Origin: Rufibacter ruber
GTDB lineage: Bacteria; Bacteroidota; Bacteroidia; Cytophagales; Hymenobacteraceae
NCBI RefSeq assembly: GCF_001647275.1
Contig: NZ_LRMM01000029.1
Span: 1 to 56,494, forward strand
DNA: 56,494 nt
Direction: 5' to 3'
A program made the position numbers and the translations under genes. Shown one piece after another: positions 43,244 to 51,702 of this stretch; position 1 is the stretch's first letter, and each line of letters begins with the position of its first letter. A model generated the notes under the pieces. That model was not told the origin of the DNA, made no database searches, and saw only the letters and a program-made list of their open reading frames with translations.

Positions 43244-43795
43244 TTACAGAATACGGCTCAGCGTCTCTGGGGTCATGCGCAGGTACGAGGCAATGTACTT
43301 GCGGGGCACCAGCTGAAAGATGTGCGGGCTTCGGGCCAGTAAGCGTTGCAGCCGCTGCTCAGGAGTAAGGAGCTGCAGGTCAATCTCGCGCTCCATCTTT
43401 CCCATGAGTGCCTTCTCCAGCTCCAGCCGCCAGAATTTGCCAAATACCGGCCGTTTTTCCTGAATTGTGTCAAAATCAGATTTAGTGATGGCCAGCAGCT
43501 CAGCCTTGCGCAGCGCCTGAATGCAGTACGTAGACGGCTGCTGCGTCACCAGTGAAGGGAACGCCGTGACCAGCGTGTTGGGGTAGGCAAAACCCACGCA
43601 GATGTTCTCTGCCGGGGTGGGGTAATAGAGCCAGAAGGCGCCACTCAGCACAAAGTACAGGTGCTGCTCCACCTGCCCCTCCCTGACCAGGAAATCGCCC
43701 CGGCTCACCGTCACCTTTTTATGCCACAGCGGCACAAAGGCGGCAATGTCATCTGGGGTGAAATAGGGCACTTGTTGAAGCAGTGACGCCAGCAT
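43244..43795 (-). CDS. Crp/Fnr-family transcriptional regulator
   Basis: 183 residues. A cyclic-nucleotide-binding-like beta domain fills about 20-115 (VSRGDFLVREGQVEQHLYFVLSGAFWLYY). The C-terminal part ends in PRKYIASYLRMTPETLSRIL, which is the helix-turn-helix, but the protein stops right after SRIL where most relatives have several more residues. The DNA-recognition helix is therefore barely complete. No oxygen-sensing cysteine cluster is evident. Its ligand and targets are unknown; a role over the adjacent DinB or serine dehydratase gene is possible. The upstream start codon is five or so bases from a family palindrome. Confidence 0.88.
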   Translation of the reverse strand: MLASLLQQVPYFTPDDIAAFVPLWHKKVTVSRGDFLVREGQVEQHLYFVLSGAFWLYYPTPAENICVGFAYPNTLVTAFPSLVTQQPSTYCIQALRKAELLAITKSDFDTIQEKRPVFGKFWRLELEKALMGKMEREIDLQLLTPEQRLQRLLARSPHIFQLVPRKYIASYLRMTPETLSRIL

Positions 43796-43800
43796 GGGTT

Positions 43801-43841
43801 GTGTTTTGGAGCTGTTTTCAGAAAAGTAAGCCAGAAACAGG
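43801..43841. repeat. Dispersed palindrome copy 18 (imperfect)
   Basis: gtgttttggagctgttttc is followed by agaaaagtaagccagaaacag; inner pairing is partly lost. It sits just upstream of the Crp/Fnr start codon in a divergent region, not at a gene end. Confidence 0.65.
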
Positions 43842-44020
43842 CGCTGGAACTAACCCCGGGTTTTTTTCTTTATCAGGTGGGGGAGAGGGTGTAGCAGAAG
43901 CCCAGATCTTTCCTGTAAATTTAAAGGTTAATTGCTCCTGCGCAACCTTAAACGCGTAAGGAAGAACCAGAGGGGCACCTTGGTGCGCCTATTGCTAAAA
44001 CTAACATTCGTATAAACAAG

Positions 44021-44926
44021 ATGGCATTGCTCTTTAATGATTTCAGGAGCTGGGAACAGCACTGCACCGCAACGGGGGAACCGCTGTACCGCCCCGTGCT
44101 GGGCTATGAGATAGAACAGAAGGGGCGCACTGAGGAAGAAATATGGGCTGGCCTGGCCCGCGCCTATGAGGTTATGCGTGACGCCGTGCAAACCGGCCTC
44201 ACCCAAGACATGACCTCCCGCTCCGGCATGGTGAACAACGGCGCCAAGAAAGTAGCCGCGGCCCCGGTGACCGTGCTGTCACCAGAGTTTCAGCAGTTGA
44301 TCAGCCGCGCCCTGGGGGCCAAGGAGGTGAATTCCTGCATGGGCCGGGTGGTAGCGGCGCCTACCGCGGGGGCTTCAGGCATTCTGCCCGGGATCCTCAC
44401 CACCATTCAGGACCTGCATACACTGGATGACCGGAAAATTCATGAAGGACTGCTGGTAGCCGCCGGTATTGCTTTGATCATTGAGCAGAACGCTTCTTTG
44501 GCCGGAGCCGTGGGCGGTTGCCAGGCCGAAACCGGCAGTGCGGCTGCCATGGGGGCCGGGGCCATTGTCTATTGCCTGGGCGGTACGGTTGAGCAGACTT
44601 TTGCCGCCGTGGCCATTACCATTCAGTGCATGCTGGGTTTGATCTGTGACCCGGTGGCGGGACTGGTGGAGGTGCCGTGCATTGTGCGCAACGCCAGTGC
44701 CGCCGCCATTGCCTTCTCCAGCGCCCAGATTGCCATTGCCGGGGTGAACCCGGTGATTCCGGTAGACCAGTGTGTGCTGGCTCTGGGCGAAGTGGGCCAG
44801 AGCATGGAAACCAAGTACAAAGAAACCGCCCTGGGCGGACTTGCCAACACCCCCAGAGGTAGGGAAATAGAGAAGCTGGTGCTGGTACAGGACGTGGAGA
44901 TTCTGCCAGATGAAGACGGTGAGTAA
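44021..44926 (+). CDS. sdaAA: L-serine dehydratase, iron-sulfur type, alpha subunit
   Basis: 301 residues matching the alpha (catalytic) part of the iron-sulfur L-serine ammonia-lyase, which deaminates serine to pyruvate. Seen are SRSGMVNNGAKK, NSCMGRVVAAPTAGASGILPG, VGGCQAETGSAAAMGAGA, LICDPVAGLVEVPC and VIPVDQCVLALGEVG; cysteines in the last three are in the regions that hold the 4Fe-4S cluster. The N-terminal beta domain of one-chain enzymes is absent and no beta-subunit gene is adjacent, so the partner must be encoded elsewhere. It is divergent from the Crp/Fnr gene and ends in a strong palindrome. Confidence 0.92.
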   Translation: MALLFNDFRSWEQHCTATGEPLYRPVLGYEIEQKGRTEEEIWAGLARAYEVMRDAVQTGLTQDMTSRSGMVNNGAKKVAAAPVTVLSPEFQQLISRALGAKEVNSCMGRVVAAPTAGASGILPGILTTIQDLHTLDDRKIHEGLLVAAGIALIIEQNASLAGAVGGCQAETGSAAAMGAGAIVYCLGGTVEQTFAAVAITIQCMLGLICDPVAGLVEVPCIVRNASAAAIAFSSAQIAIAGVNPVIPVDQCVLALGEVGQSMETKYKETALGGLANTPRGREIEKLVLVQDVEILPDEDGE

Positions 44927-44929
44927 GAG

Positions 44930-44983
44930 ATGAAAGCTGTTTTGGACCTGTTTTCTGAAAAACAGGCCTAAAACAGCTTTCAT
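44930..44983 (+). terminator. Palindrome copy 19, extended stem after sdaAA
   Basis: atgaaagctgttttggacctg pairs with a right arm ending in aaaacagctttcat, giving the longest stem of the family (54 bases in all) around TTTTCTGAAAA. It begins four bases after the sdaAA stop codon and is the likely terminator. Confidence 0.78.
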
Positions 44984-45256
44984 TTAAGAGCTTCTTTACT
45001 TTTTGCTTTTGCAGGCGAGAACGGGGAGCAAAAGGTTCTTCTATCCCGTTTTTAGTGCGGCGTAGCAGCGTTATGGGGCGAGGCAACCGCGAGGGCAGGT
45101 TCTATTGAGGCCCGTTTGCAGCGCAAAAGACAAATGGAAACAGGCTCTAAGAATTCACAGTTGCCTAAACGGCAATACTCTCCCCCTGAGAGCTTTTTCC
45201 AGCATACGCTCCCCCTGATTTCTGCTGAATCTATTGCCATCTCCCTCCATGCATTT

Positions 45257-45296
45257 ACGTTTTAGGCCTCTTTTTCAGAAAACAGGCCTAAAACGT
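45257..45296. repeat. Dispersed palindrome copy 20
   Basis: acgttttaggcctcttttt pairs with a right arm aaaacaggcctaaaacgt around CAG, with one mismatch in the inner arm. It is upstream of prmA. Confidence 0.8.
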
Positions 45297-45331
45297 ACTT
45301 CTTCTTCTGTAATTTCGTTCAATTTAAACTT

Positions 45332-45365
45332 GGAGCCATCTGCCAGACCAGGTGGCTCCTTCATT
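45332..45365 (+). terminator. Terminator-like hairpin in the prmA leader
   Basis: GGAGCCA (45332-45338) pairs with TGGCTCC (45353-45359), followed by TTCATTCTTT. It ends about 10 bases before the prmA start codon. It could stop read-through or act as an attenuator that includes the ribosome-binding region. Confidence 0.55.
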
Positions 45366-45374
45366 CTTTCACCT

Positions 45375-46208
45375 ATGGATTTTATTGAAGTTACCGTTAC
45401 TGCCGCCCCAGACTACGCAGACATTCTCATTGCAGAACTGGGCGAGCTGGGGTTTGACACCTTTCAGGAGACTGACACCGGGTTTCAGGCCTACATTTAT
45501 GAAGACCAGTTCTCAGAAGAAGCCGTGCAGGAGGTGCTGGAGCGGTATAAGTTTGCCGGTGCGTTCCCCTATGAGGTGAAAACCATTGCCAAGCAGAACT
45601 GGAACGAGGAGTGGGAGAAGAACTTTGAGCCGTTGCTGATTTCAGGGCAGGTGAGCGTGCGGGCAGATTTTCACCCTAAACCAGAGGGAGTCACCTATGA
45701 CGTGGTAATTACCCCAAAAATGTCTTTCGGCACCGGGCACCATGAGACCACCACGCTCATGATTGAGAACCAATTAACCCTGAATCACGTAGGCAAGCGC
45801 GTATTAGACATGGGGTGCGGCACAGGTATCCTGGCCATCATGGCAGAACAGCTGGGCGCGCAAAATGTTTTGGCTGTTGACATTGAAGACTGGACGGTAG
45901 AGAACGCCAAAGAAAACGCGGCGCGGAATGGCTGCTCTACCCTGGAGGTGAAATTAGGTGATGCCGCGGTCTTGGCCGCTGAAGCCCCCTTTGACCTGGT
46001 GCTGGCGAACATCAACCGCAATGTGCTGCTGGAAGACATGCCAGAGTACAGCCGTCTGCTGCTGCCGCAAGGGCCCCTGGTGCTGAGCGGCTTTTACACA
46101 GAAGACCTCCCTGCCATTCAGGCGAAAGCCGAGGAGCAGGGGCTTGCGTTTGAAAGCATGCGATCCAAAAACAACTGGGTTTCAGCGGTTTTTAGAAAAA
46201 ACGCCTGA
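45375..46208 (+). CDS. prmA: Ribosomal protein L11 methyltransferase
   Basis: 277 residues from ATG 45375 (MDFIEVTVTAAPDYADIL); the frame from 45234 would add 47 residues that run through a palindrome and a hairpin. The N-terminal substrate-binding domain (about 1-90) includes KQNWNEEWEKNFEP. The methyltransferase part has FGTGHHETT (118-126), the SAM-binding DMGCGTGILA (145-154) and LANINRNVLLED. PrmA trimethylates L11 in the ribosome using S-adenosylmethionine. The 1750-residue protein follows after 20 bases and may be co-transcribed. Confidence 0.94.
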   Translation: MDFIEVTVTAAPDYADILIAELGELGFDTFQETDTGFQAYIYEDQFSEEAVQEVLERYKFAGAFPYEVKTIAKQNWNEEWEKNFEPLLISGQVSVRADFHPKPEGVTYDVVITPKMSFGTGHHETTTLMIENQLTLNHVGKRVLDMGCGTGILAIMAEQLGAQNVLAVDIEDWTVENAKENAARNGCSTLEVKLGDAAVLAAEAPFDLVLANINRNVLLEDMPEYSRLLLPQGPLVLSGFYTEDLPAIQAKAEEQGLAFESMRSKNNWVSAVFRKNA

Positions 46209-46228
46209 TAAACGGTATCTTACAACAT

Positions 46229-49200
46229 ATGAAGCACTTTACTCTATTCTTATTTCTCTTGCTGGGTTGGGGTGCAGGGTTTGCCCAGAGCTATAAGATA
46301 GCCGCAGAGGATCAGCAGCAGTTTATTACAGACGTGAAGGCCATGATGGCTGGCACCAAGAATGAGGCCGCCATACAGGTAGCCAACGGTCTGGAAACCG
46401 CCTGGAACAGCGGCAAGGTAAGTGCCCCCCAGAAAACCAAGGTGATGGACCTGACTCAGCAAATGCTGAAGAGGAAACTGAAGTCCCGTCCGCATTTTGA
46501 GCATTTCTTTGGGGCGCTGGCCAGTGGCGTAAATGTGCACCAGTACACGGGAGGTACTTTGGACCAGTTCCTGAACGTGGCTGAGCAGACCCTGCAAAAG
46601 CAGGATGCCAAAGTGTATGAGAAGTTTCTGACCAATGCCCACCAGTTCCTGGATTCCAAAACCCTGTTTAAGGGCCCCACCAACGGGCTGCGGGTGCTGG
46701 GCGGCAGCTTTGCCTTTGAATACCGCGACGGTACCGCTATTGCCGGGGCCGCCGGTGCCGGCTGGGGCGAGGAGCCTGAGGTTGCGAAAGAAGCGCCGGC
46801 CCCAGAGAAACCTGCGGCTGCAAAACCCGCGGCTGCTAAAACAGCACCCAAAAAAGCGGCTCCCAAAAAAGCCGACCCTTGGGATGACTGGGAAGCCCCC
46901 AAAGCAGTAGCCGCCGAAGACGACCCGTGGGCGGCGTGGGAAAAGCCTAAGAAGAAAACCGTTCCTAAAAAGACCACGGCCAGCAAGTCTGCCAAAGCTG
47001 CCACGCCCACAAAAGAGAAAGTACCGGCCAAGCCCACCGGTACGCCCATTCCCAAAGAAGAGGCGGCCCCAGTGGTGCCAAAGTTTGAGTACATGGCAGA
47101 TCCGCTACCGGTGTTGGCGGGGCCGGTGGTGGTGTTAAACGGGGCAGATCTGTTTTTTACCACCCCGTTTGACTCGGTGACCATTAAAGGTACCACCGGG
47201 GCCATGTCTTTAGACGGCAAACTGTTTGTGGGCCAGGGCGGGAAATATGTCTGGAACACGTTAGGCGGTGATGCCACGGCAGAGTTTAAAGGATTAGCCA
47301 TTGATGTGAGCAAAGCCGGCTTCAAAGCCGAAGATGTGACCCTGACTTTCCCGGCGGTGTTGGACAACAGCATCAGGGGAAACCTGGAGTACAAGATGGT
47401 TCGGCCCAATGCCAAAGGCGAGAAAGCGTATCCGCGGTTTATTTCCCATACCAATGATGCCAAAATCAAGCGGTTTGGCGCAGACATTCAGTACACGGGC
47501 GGTATGTCTTTGAGCGGGAGCACGCTCATGAGTGCCGCCTTAGACGGAAGCCCGTCTACCATCTGGGTGCTGGACGGTGCTGAGAAGAAATTCAGGGCCT
47601 CCTCCCGCAACTACACCATCAGTGACAGCCTCATCACCGCGCCCGTGACGTCTATCACCCTCCTGCAGGGGCAGGATTCCATCACCCACCCGGGCGTTAA
47701 GTTCAAGTACAACAAAGACGCCAAACGCCTGGTGCTGCTCAACGCAGACGGGGTCTACAAGACTACCCCCTATTACCACTCATACAACCAGGTAGAGTTG
47801 GCCACTGACATGGCAGTCTGGAACATTCAGAAGCCCCAGATTGACTTTGCCATTCTAACGGCTAAAAACCAGGTGCCGGCGCAGGTGAACTCTAAAGAAT
47901 ATTTTACAGAGACCCGTTTCCAGCAGATCAAAACCATCTCCAACTTCCATCCGCTGTATGCGGTGGTGGGCTACGGCACTAAATTGGGCAAGCGCTCTTT
48001 CTACATGCTGGAGATGGCAGAAGAGACTAAAATCAGGCCTGAGACCCTGCACAACGCCCTCACCACCCTGGTGCAGGGCAACTATGTAGACTATGATCCC
48101 AGCACGGGCTACGTGTACCTGAAAGAGAAGGCGTACCACCACGTAGATGCCTCCCGTGACAAGAGAGACTATGACTACATTCACCTGAACGCCTTGTCGC
48201 CGGCCGGTAAAAACGCCACCCTTGACATGACTACCGGGGAGCTGCTGCTGAGAGGGGTAAAGAAATTTGCCTTTACTGGTGACTCCTCTGTCATTGCTGA
48301 GCCAGACAGCCAGATCGTCAGGATCCAAAAGAACCGGAATATCCTGTTCAACGGCCGGGTCAAGTCAGCCAACTTCACCTTTAAGGGGCAGGAGTTCGTG
48401 TTTGACTATGACGGCTTCTTTGTAGACCTGGCTAAGATTGATTCAACTGTATTGACCACCCAGTCAAAAGACAAAGACGGGAAAGTAAAGGAAACGCCTT
48501 TTACCCTGGTAAACCGCGGCGGACAAGGGAAGGCCAAATTGTACCTGAATAGGCCAGACAATAAATCAGGGCGTAAAAAAGTGCCGGGATACCCTTCATT
48601 AGATGCGGTTTCTGGGGCTACGGTCTACTTTAACAAGCCTGAGATTCTGGGCGGCGTGTATGATACCAGTGTGTATTTCAGCATACCGCCGTTTAAGATT
48701 GACAGCATCACCAGCGCCAAAAGTGCCATTGGCTTTAACGGTACCTTCTATTCGGGCGGTATCTTCCCCCCGTTTGATACTAAACTTTCTATTCAGCCAG
48801 ACGGTGCGCTGGGCTTTGAGTATGTGGTGCCCAAGAATGGCTTTGCCGTGTATGGCGGCAAGGGCCACTTCAATGACACTGTTACCATGAACACCAAAGG
48901 CCTGCGCGGCAAAGGGGTTCTTACCTACCAAACCGCCACCATGCATTCGCCGGGGTTTGTGTTCTTTGTAGACTCAGCCGTGACCGAGGTGGGAACCAAA
49001 GGTAGTTTCAAGGCAGGTTCTGTGGCGCAGGGGTCCTATCCAAGCGGGTCGTTCAAGAGCTTCAGAATGGACTGGTGGCCGTACCGTGATACGCTGGAAG
49101 TGCATTCTAAAGGCAAAGAGCTCATGAGCATGTTCAATGACCGCTTTACCTATAAAGGGATGCTGGGCTTTACCCCGTCTGCGCTGTTTGGTGACGGCGT

Positions 49201-51481
49201 GGCCGAAAGCAAGGAGGTGGCCATTAAATCACCGCTCTTTATGTTCAAGAAGGGGCTGATTCACGGGAACCGGGCTTCTATGGAGGTGAATTCTTCAGAC
49301 AAAAAAGTGCCGGCGCTCACCACCTATGACGTGTTCCTGGACTTTTACCTGGATGACGGCTATGCCCAGTATGCGCCAGAGCGGAAAGGCTTTGCCAGCA
49401 CTGTCTTCCCGCTGGCCCAGTACAAGTCTTCGCTGGGGGGTGGCCGTTGGGATTTCAAAACCAAGAAACTTACCCTTTCCAGCGGAAACGAAGACCTCAA
49501 CACCTCCTACTTCTACTCCATGAAATCTGGGCCTGATTCCTTGCGGTTCAAAGCTACCGGGGCGGTGTATGACTTGAGCGATTTCACTTTGGTAGCCTCA
49601 GGCGTACCTTATATTCCGGTGGGGGACAGCTACCTAATCCCAGACAGCAACCAGGTGCATATTTTAAAGGATGCCAAACTAAAGACCTTCCAGAACGCGG
49701 GCATTGCCATGGACTCCGTGCAGAAGCACCACCAGATGGTGCGCGGCGAAGTGCATCTTGACAATGCGTTCGGCCTGACCGGAAACGCCATCTACAAGTT
49801 CACCAACTCAGCCTCAGAGGCCTACAACATCAAGTTTGACAACTTTGCCTGGAACCAGCCTGCGCAAGACAAGAAAGCTGAGAAAAAAGGAGAGGCCGCC
49901 ACGCCGTATTTCCTGGCCTCAGCCACGGTGAAAGAGACAGACACCCTGTTCATCTTGCCCAACGTGCGGTACTACGGTGACATCAAATTGATGTCTAACC
50001 AGAAGCTGCTGAACTTTGACGGGCACGCCAAGCTGCTGTTCAGCGGCAATGAAAGCTCTGACTGGTTTCCGTACAAACGTGATGGCCTGAACCCCGAAGA
50101 CGTGCGGTTGGAGATCAAAGATCCTAAGCTGGCAGACGGTACCCCGTTAAAAACCGGTATTCACGTAAGCACCGCCACCGGCAAGATCTACAACACCTTT
50201 GTGACCAAGAAGCAAGATGACACTGACCTGGACGTGTTTGAGGTAGAAGGTTTGCTCTCTTTCAACAAAGAAGAAAAGAAATTCAAGCTGGGAGATGAAG
50301 GCCGGGCCTACGGCAATTCGTACACCGGTAACGTGCTCAAATACAATGATGCCACCAAAGAGGTGACCTATGAGGGCAAGTTCAAGTTGATTGAGCCGGT
50401 AAAAGGCTTTGACCTGCAGGTGGCGGGGAGCGGCTCTGGGCGTACAGATAGCAGCCTGTACCAGCTAGACACCTTTATGGCCTTTAACTTTGATGTGCCG
50501 GCGCAGGCTGTTGAGAGCATGGCCAAGATTGTGGCTAAGAACGCAGAGGGAGCACCTGAGGCGGTTGATTTGAACAGCCCCACGCTGCCGTACAAACTGG
50601 CCGCCTTCATTGGTGACAAAGGGGTAGAAGATTTTAAAGCCAAAACGGCCAGTACCTATGTGCCGTTTGCGCAGGTTTCATCTAAGCTGGTGCACTCCCT
50701 GGTGCTCAATGATGTGAAACTGAAGTGGTCGCCGCAGACCAACGCCTGGTACAGCGTGGGGCCGCTTAGTGTGGCGGGCATTGGCAAGACAGACATTAAC
50801 GCCAAAATGAACGGGTACATAGAGATCAAGCGCGGTGCCAGCGGTGATGTGGTGTCTCTGTACCTGGAGCCAACGCCTTACTCCTGGTACTACCTGAACT
50901 TCTATGAGGGAGGGTTAGGCCTGGCTGCCGCCGATGGGGATTTCAACAGCATTATTGCCAACAAGTCAAAAGGTGGCCCGGGCTCCGGCTCGTATAACTT
51001 CTACCCGGTAGAGCAGGTGGAGAAGATGGAGTTTGTGAACTACTTCCGGAAGACCTACCTGGGCAAAGGGCCGGTAAAAGAAGTGGTGCAGCCTACCATT
51101 GACACCTTTGCCTCAGCAGATGAGGAAGAGGCCTCTGGTAAAAAAGCCAAGAAGAGCAAAAAGAACAAGAAAGACGAAGCAACAGACGCCATGCCTCCCG
51201 GCTTTGACACCCCTCCGGCAGAGGAAGCACCGGCTGAAAAGTCTAAGAAGGAGAAGAAGAAAAAAGAGGAGGCCCAGCCCGCCGCTGACATTCCGGTAGC
51301 TGCCCCGGCCACTGAGGCTGCTTCTGAGAAGAACAGCAAAAAAGACAAAAAGAAGAAGGAGGAAGTAGCCCCGGCCCCAGACATTCCGGTGGCAGAGCCG
51401 GAGGAGGGCAAGAAGGAGAAGAAAAAGAAGAAGAAAAAGGAGGAGGAAGAGACCCCACCAGATATTCAGGTGGGGAACTGA
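46229..51481 (+). CDS. Giant exported protein with lysine-rich tail, function unknown
   Basis: 1750 residues. A signal peptide (about 1-19, FAQ) is followed by a short helical region (about 20-170), then an Ala/Lys/Pro-rich linker (about 185-290) holding two tryptophan units, DPWDDWEAPK and DPWAAWEKPK. From about 290 to 1620 it is beta-rich with many short strands and Gly/Asp turns and no domain I can name; it may form a long repetitive beta structure. The last 125 residues (about 1627-1750) are of Lys/Glu blocks alternating with Ala/Pro segments, including DIPVA, DIPVA and DIQVG at similar spacing. The tail ends DIQVGN. There is no T9SS-type C-terminal sorting domain evident and no lipobox. 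Location (periplasm or surface) is uncertain. I do not recognise the family. Confidence 0.85.
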   Translation: MKHFTLFLFLLLGWGAGFAQSYKIAAEDQQQFITDVKAMMAGTKNEAAIQVANGLETAWNSGKVSAPQKTKVMDLTQQMLKRKLKSRPHFEHFFGALASGVNVHQYTGGTLDQFLNVAEQTLQKQDAKVYEKFLTNAHQFLDSKTLFKGPTNGLRVLGGSFAFEYRDGTAIAGAAGAGWGEEPEVAKEAPAPEKPAAAKPAAAKTAPKKAAPKKADPWDDWEAPKAVAAEDDPWAAWEKPKKKTVPKKTTASKSAKAATPTKEKVPAKPTGTPIPKEEAAPVVPKFEYMADPLPVLAGPVVVLNGADLFFTTPFDSVTIKGTTGAMSLDGKLFVGQGGKYVWNTLGGDATAEFKGLAIDVSKAGFKAEDVTLTFPAVLDNSIRGNLEYKMVRPNAKGEKAYPRFISHTNDAKIKRFGADIQYTGGMSLSGSTLMSAALDGSPSTIWVLDGAEKKFRASSRNYTISDSLITAPVTSITLLQGQDSITHPGVKFKYNKDAKRLVLLNADGVYKTTPYYHSYNQVELATDMAVWNIQKPQIDFAILTAKNQVPAQVNSKEYFTETRFQQIKTISNFHPLYAVVGYGTKLGKRSFYMLEMAEETKIRPETLHNALTTLVQGNYVDYDPSTGYVYLKEKAYHHVDASRDKRDYDYIHLNALSPAGKNATLDMTTGELLLRGVKKFAFTGDSSVIAEPDSQIVRIQKNRNILFNGRVKSANFTFKGQEFVFDYDGFFVDLAKIDSTVLTTQSKDKDGKVKETPFTLVNRGGQGKAKLYLNRPDNKSGRKKVPGYPSLDAVSGATVYFNKPEILGGVYDTSVYFSIPPFKIDSITSAKSAIGFNGTFYSGGIFPPFDTKLSIQPDGALGFEYVVPKNGFAVYGGKGHFNDTVTMNTKGLRGKGVLTYQTATMHSPGFVFFVDSAVTEVGTKGSFKAGSVAQGSYPSGSFKSFRMDWWPYRDTLEVHSKGKELMSMFNDRFTYKGMLGFTPSALFGDGVAESKEVAIKSPLFMFKKGLIHGNRASMEVNSSDKKVPALTTYDVFLDFYLDDGYAQYAPERKGFASTVFPLAQYKSSLGGGRWDFKTKKLTLSSGNEDLNTSYFYSMKSGPDSLRFKATGAVYDLSDFTLVASGVPYIPVGDSYLIPDSNQVHILKDAKLKTFQNAGIAMDSVQKHHQMVRGEVHLDNAFGLTGNAIYKFTNSASEAYNIKFDNFAWNQPAQDKKAEKKGEAATPYFLASATVKETDTLFILPNVRYYGDIKLMSNQKLLNFDGHAKLLFSGNESSDWFPYKRDGLNPEDVRLEIKDPKLADGTPLKTGIHVSTATGKIYNTFVTKKQDDTDLDVFEVEGLLSFNKEEKKFKLGDEGRAYGNSYTGNVLKYNDATKEVTYEGKFKLIEPVKGFDLQVAGSGSGRTDSSLYQLDTFMAFNFDVPAQAVESMAKIVAKNAEGAPEAVDLNSPTLPYKLAAFIGDKGVEDFKAKTASTYVPFAQVSSKLVHSLVLNDVKLKWSPQTNAWYSVGPLSVAGIGKTDINAKMNGYIEIKRGASGDVVSLYLEPTPYSWYYLNFYEGGLGLAAADGDFNSIIANKSKGGPGSGSYNFYPVEQVEKMEFVNYFRKTYLGKGPVKEVVQPTIDTFASADEEEASGKKAKKSKKNKKDEATDAMPPGFDTPPAEEAPAEKSKKEKKKKEEAQPAADIPVAAPATEAASEKNSKKDKKKKEEVAPAPDIPVAEPEEGKKEKKKKKKKEEEETPPDIQVGN

Positions 51482-51521
51482 CCGCCCGTTGGTGGCTAGT
51501 CTTTCCACTGAAAGCCAGAGG

Positions 51522-51570
51522 AACCCGTTTTTGGCCTGTTTTTCAGAAAACAGCAAAAACGGGTTTTCTT
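51522..51570 (+). terminator. Palindrome copy 21 after the giant gene
   Basis: aacccgtttttggcctgttttt pairs with a right arm aaaacagcaaaaacgggtt and is followed by TTCTTTTT. It lies 41 bases after the stop and should terminate the transcript. Confidence 0.78.
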
Positions 51571-51618
51571 TTTAAGGGATCTGCGTAAGCAGGAGGGGCG
51601 TAGGTAGAGGCTTTTTCC

Positions 51619-51626
51619 TATATTTG
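51619..51626 (+). promoter_or_regulatory. Possible -7 element of plsY
   Basis: TATATTTG matches TAnnTTTG exactly but no TTG is found 17-21 bases upstream. The leader would be about 70 bases. Confidence 0.4.
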
Positions 51627-51702
51627 AAAACTCATTTTATGGCGCAGCGGGCTGTTTCAGTATCATCTGCCGCTAAACCAAACCGTTAACCAGAAGAGTT
51701 CT

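Larger units (their letters stand above)
44927..45374. other. Gap between sdaAA and prmA
   Basis: Holds two palindromes (44930-44983 and 45257-45296) and a terminator-like hairpin (45332-45365) close to the prmA start. In the roughly 270 bases between the palindromes I see no gene or known RNA. Confidence 0.6.

Noticed and set aside
46456-47487. Long minus-strand frame (343 codons) opposite the start of the giant gene
   Set aside because: Its Ala/Ser/Gly-rich sequence mirrors the Ala/Lys/Pro linker of the plus-strand protein; no independent support.
51055-51556. Phe/Leu/Ser-rich minus-strand frames opposite the lysine tail, resembling membrane helices
   Set aside because: Antisense of AAG/AAA codons gives Phe/Leu runs automatically; not a real membrane protein.
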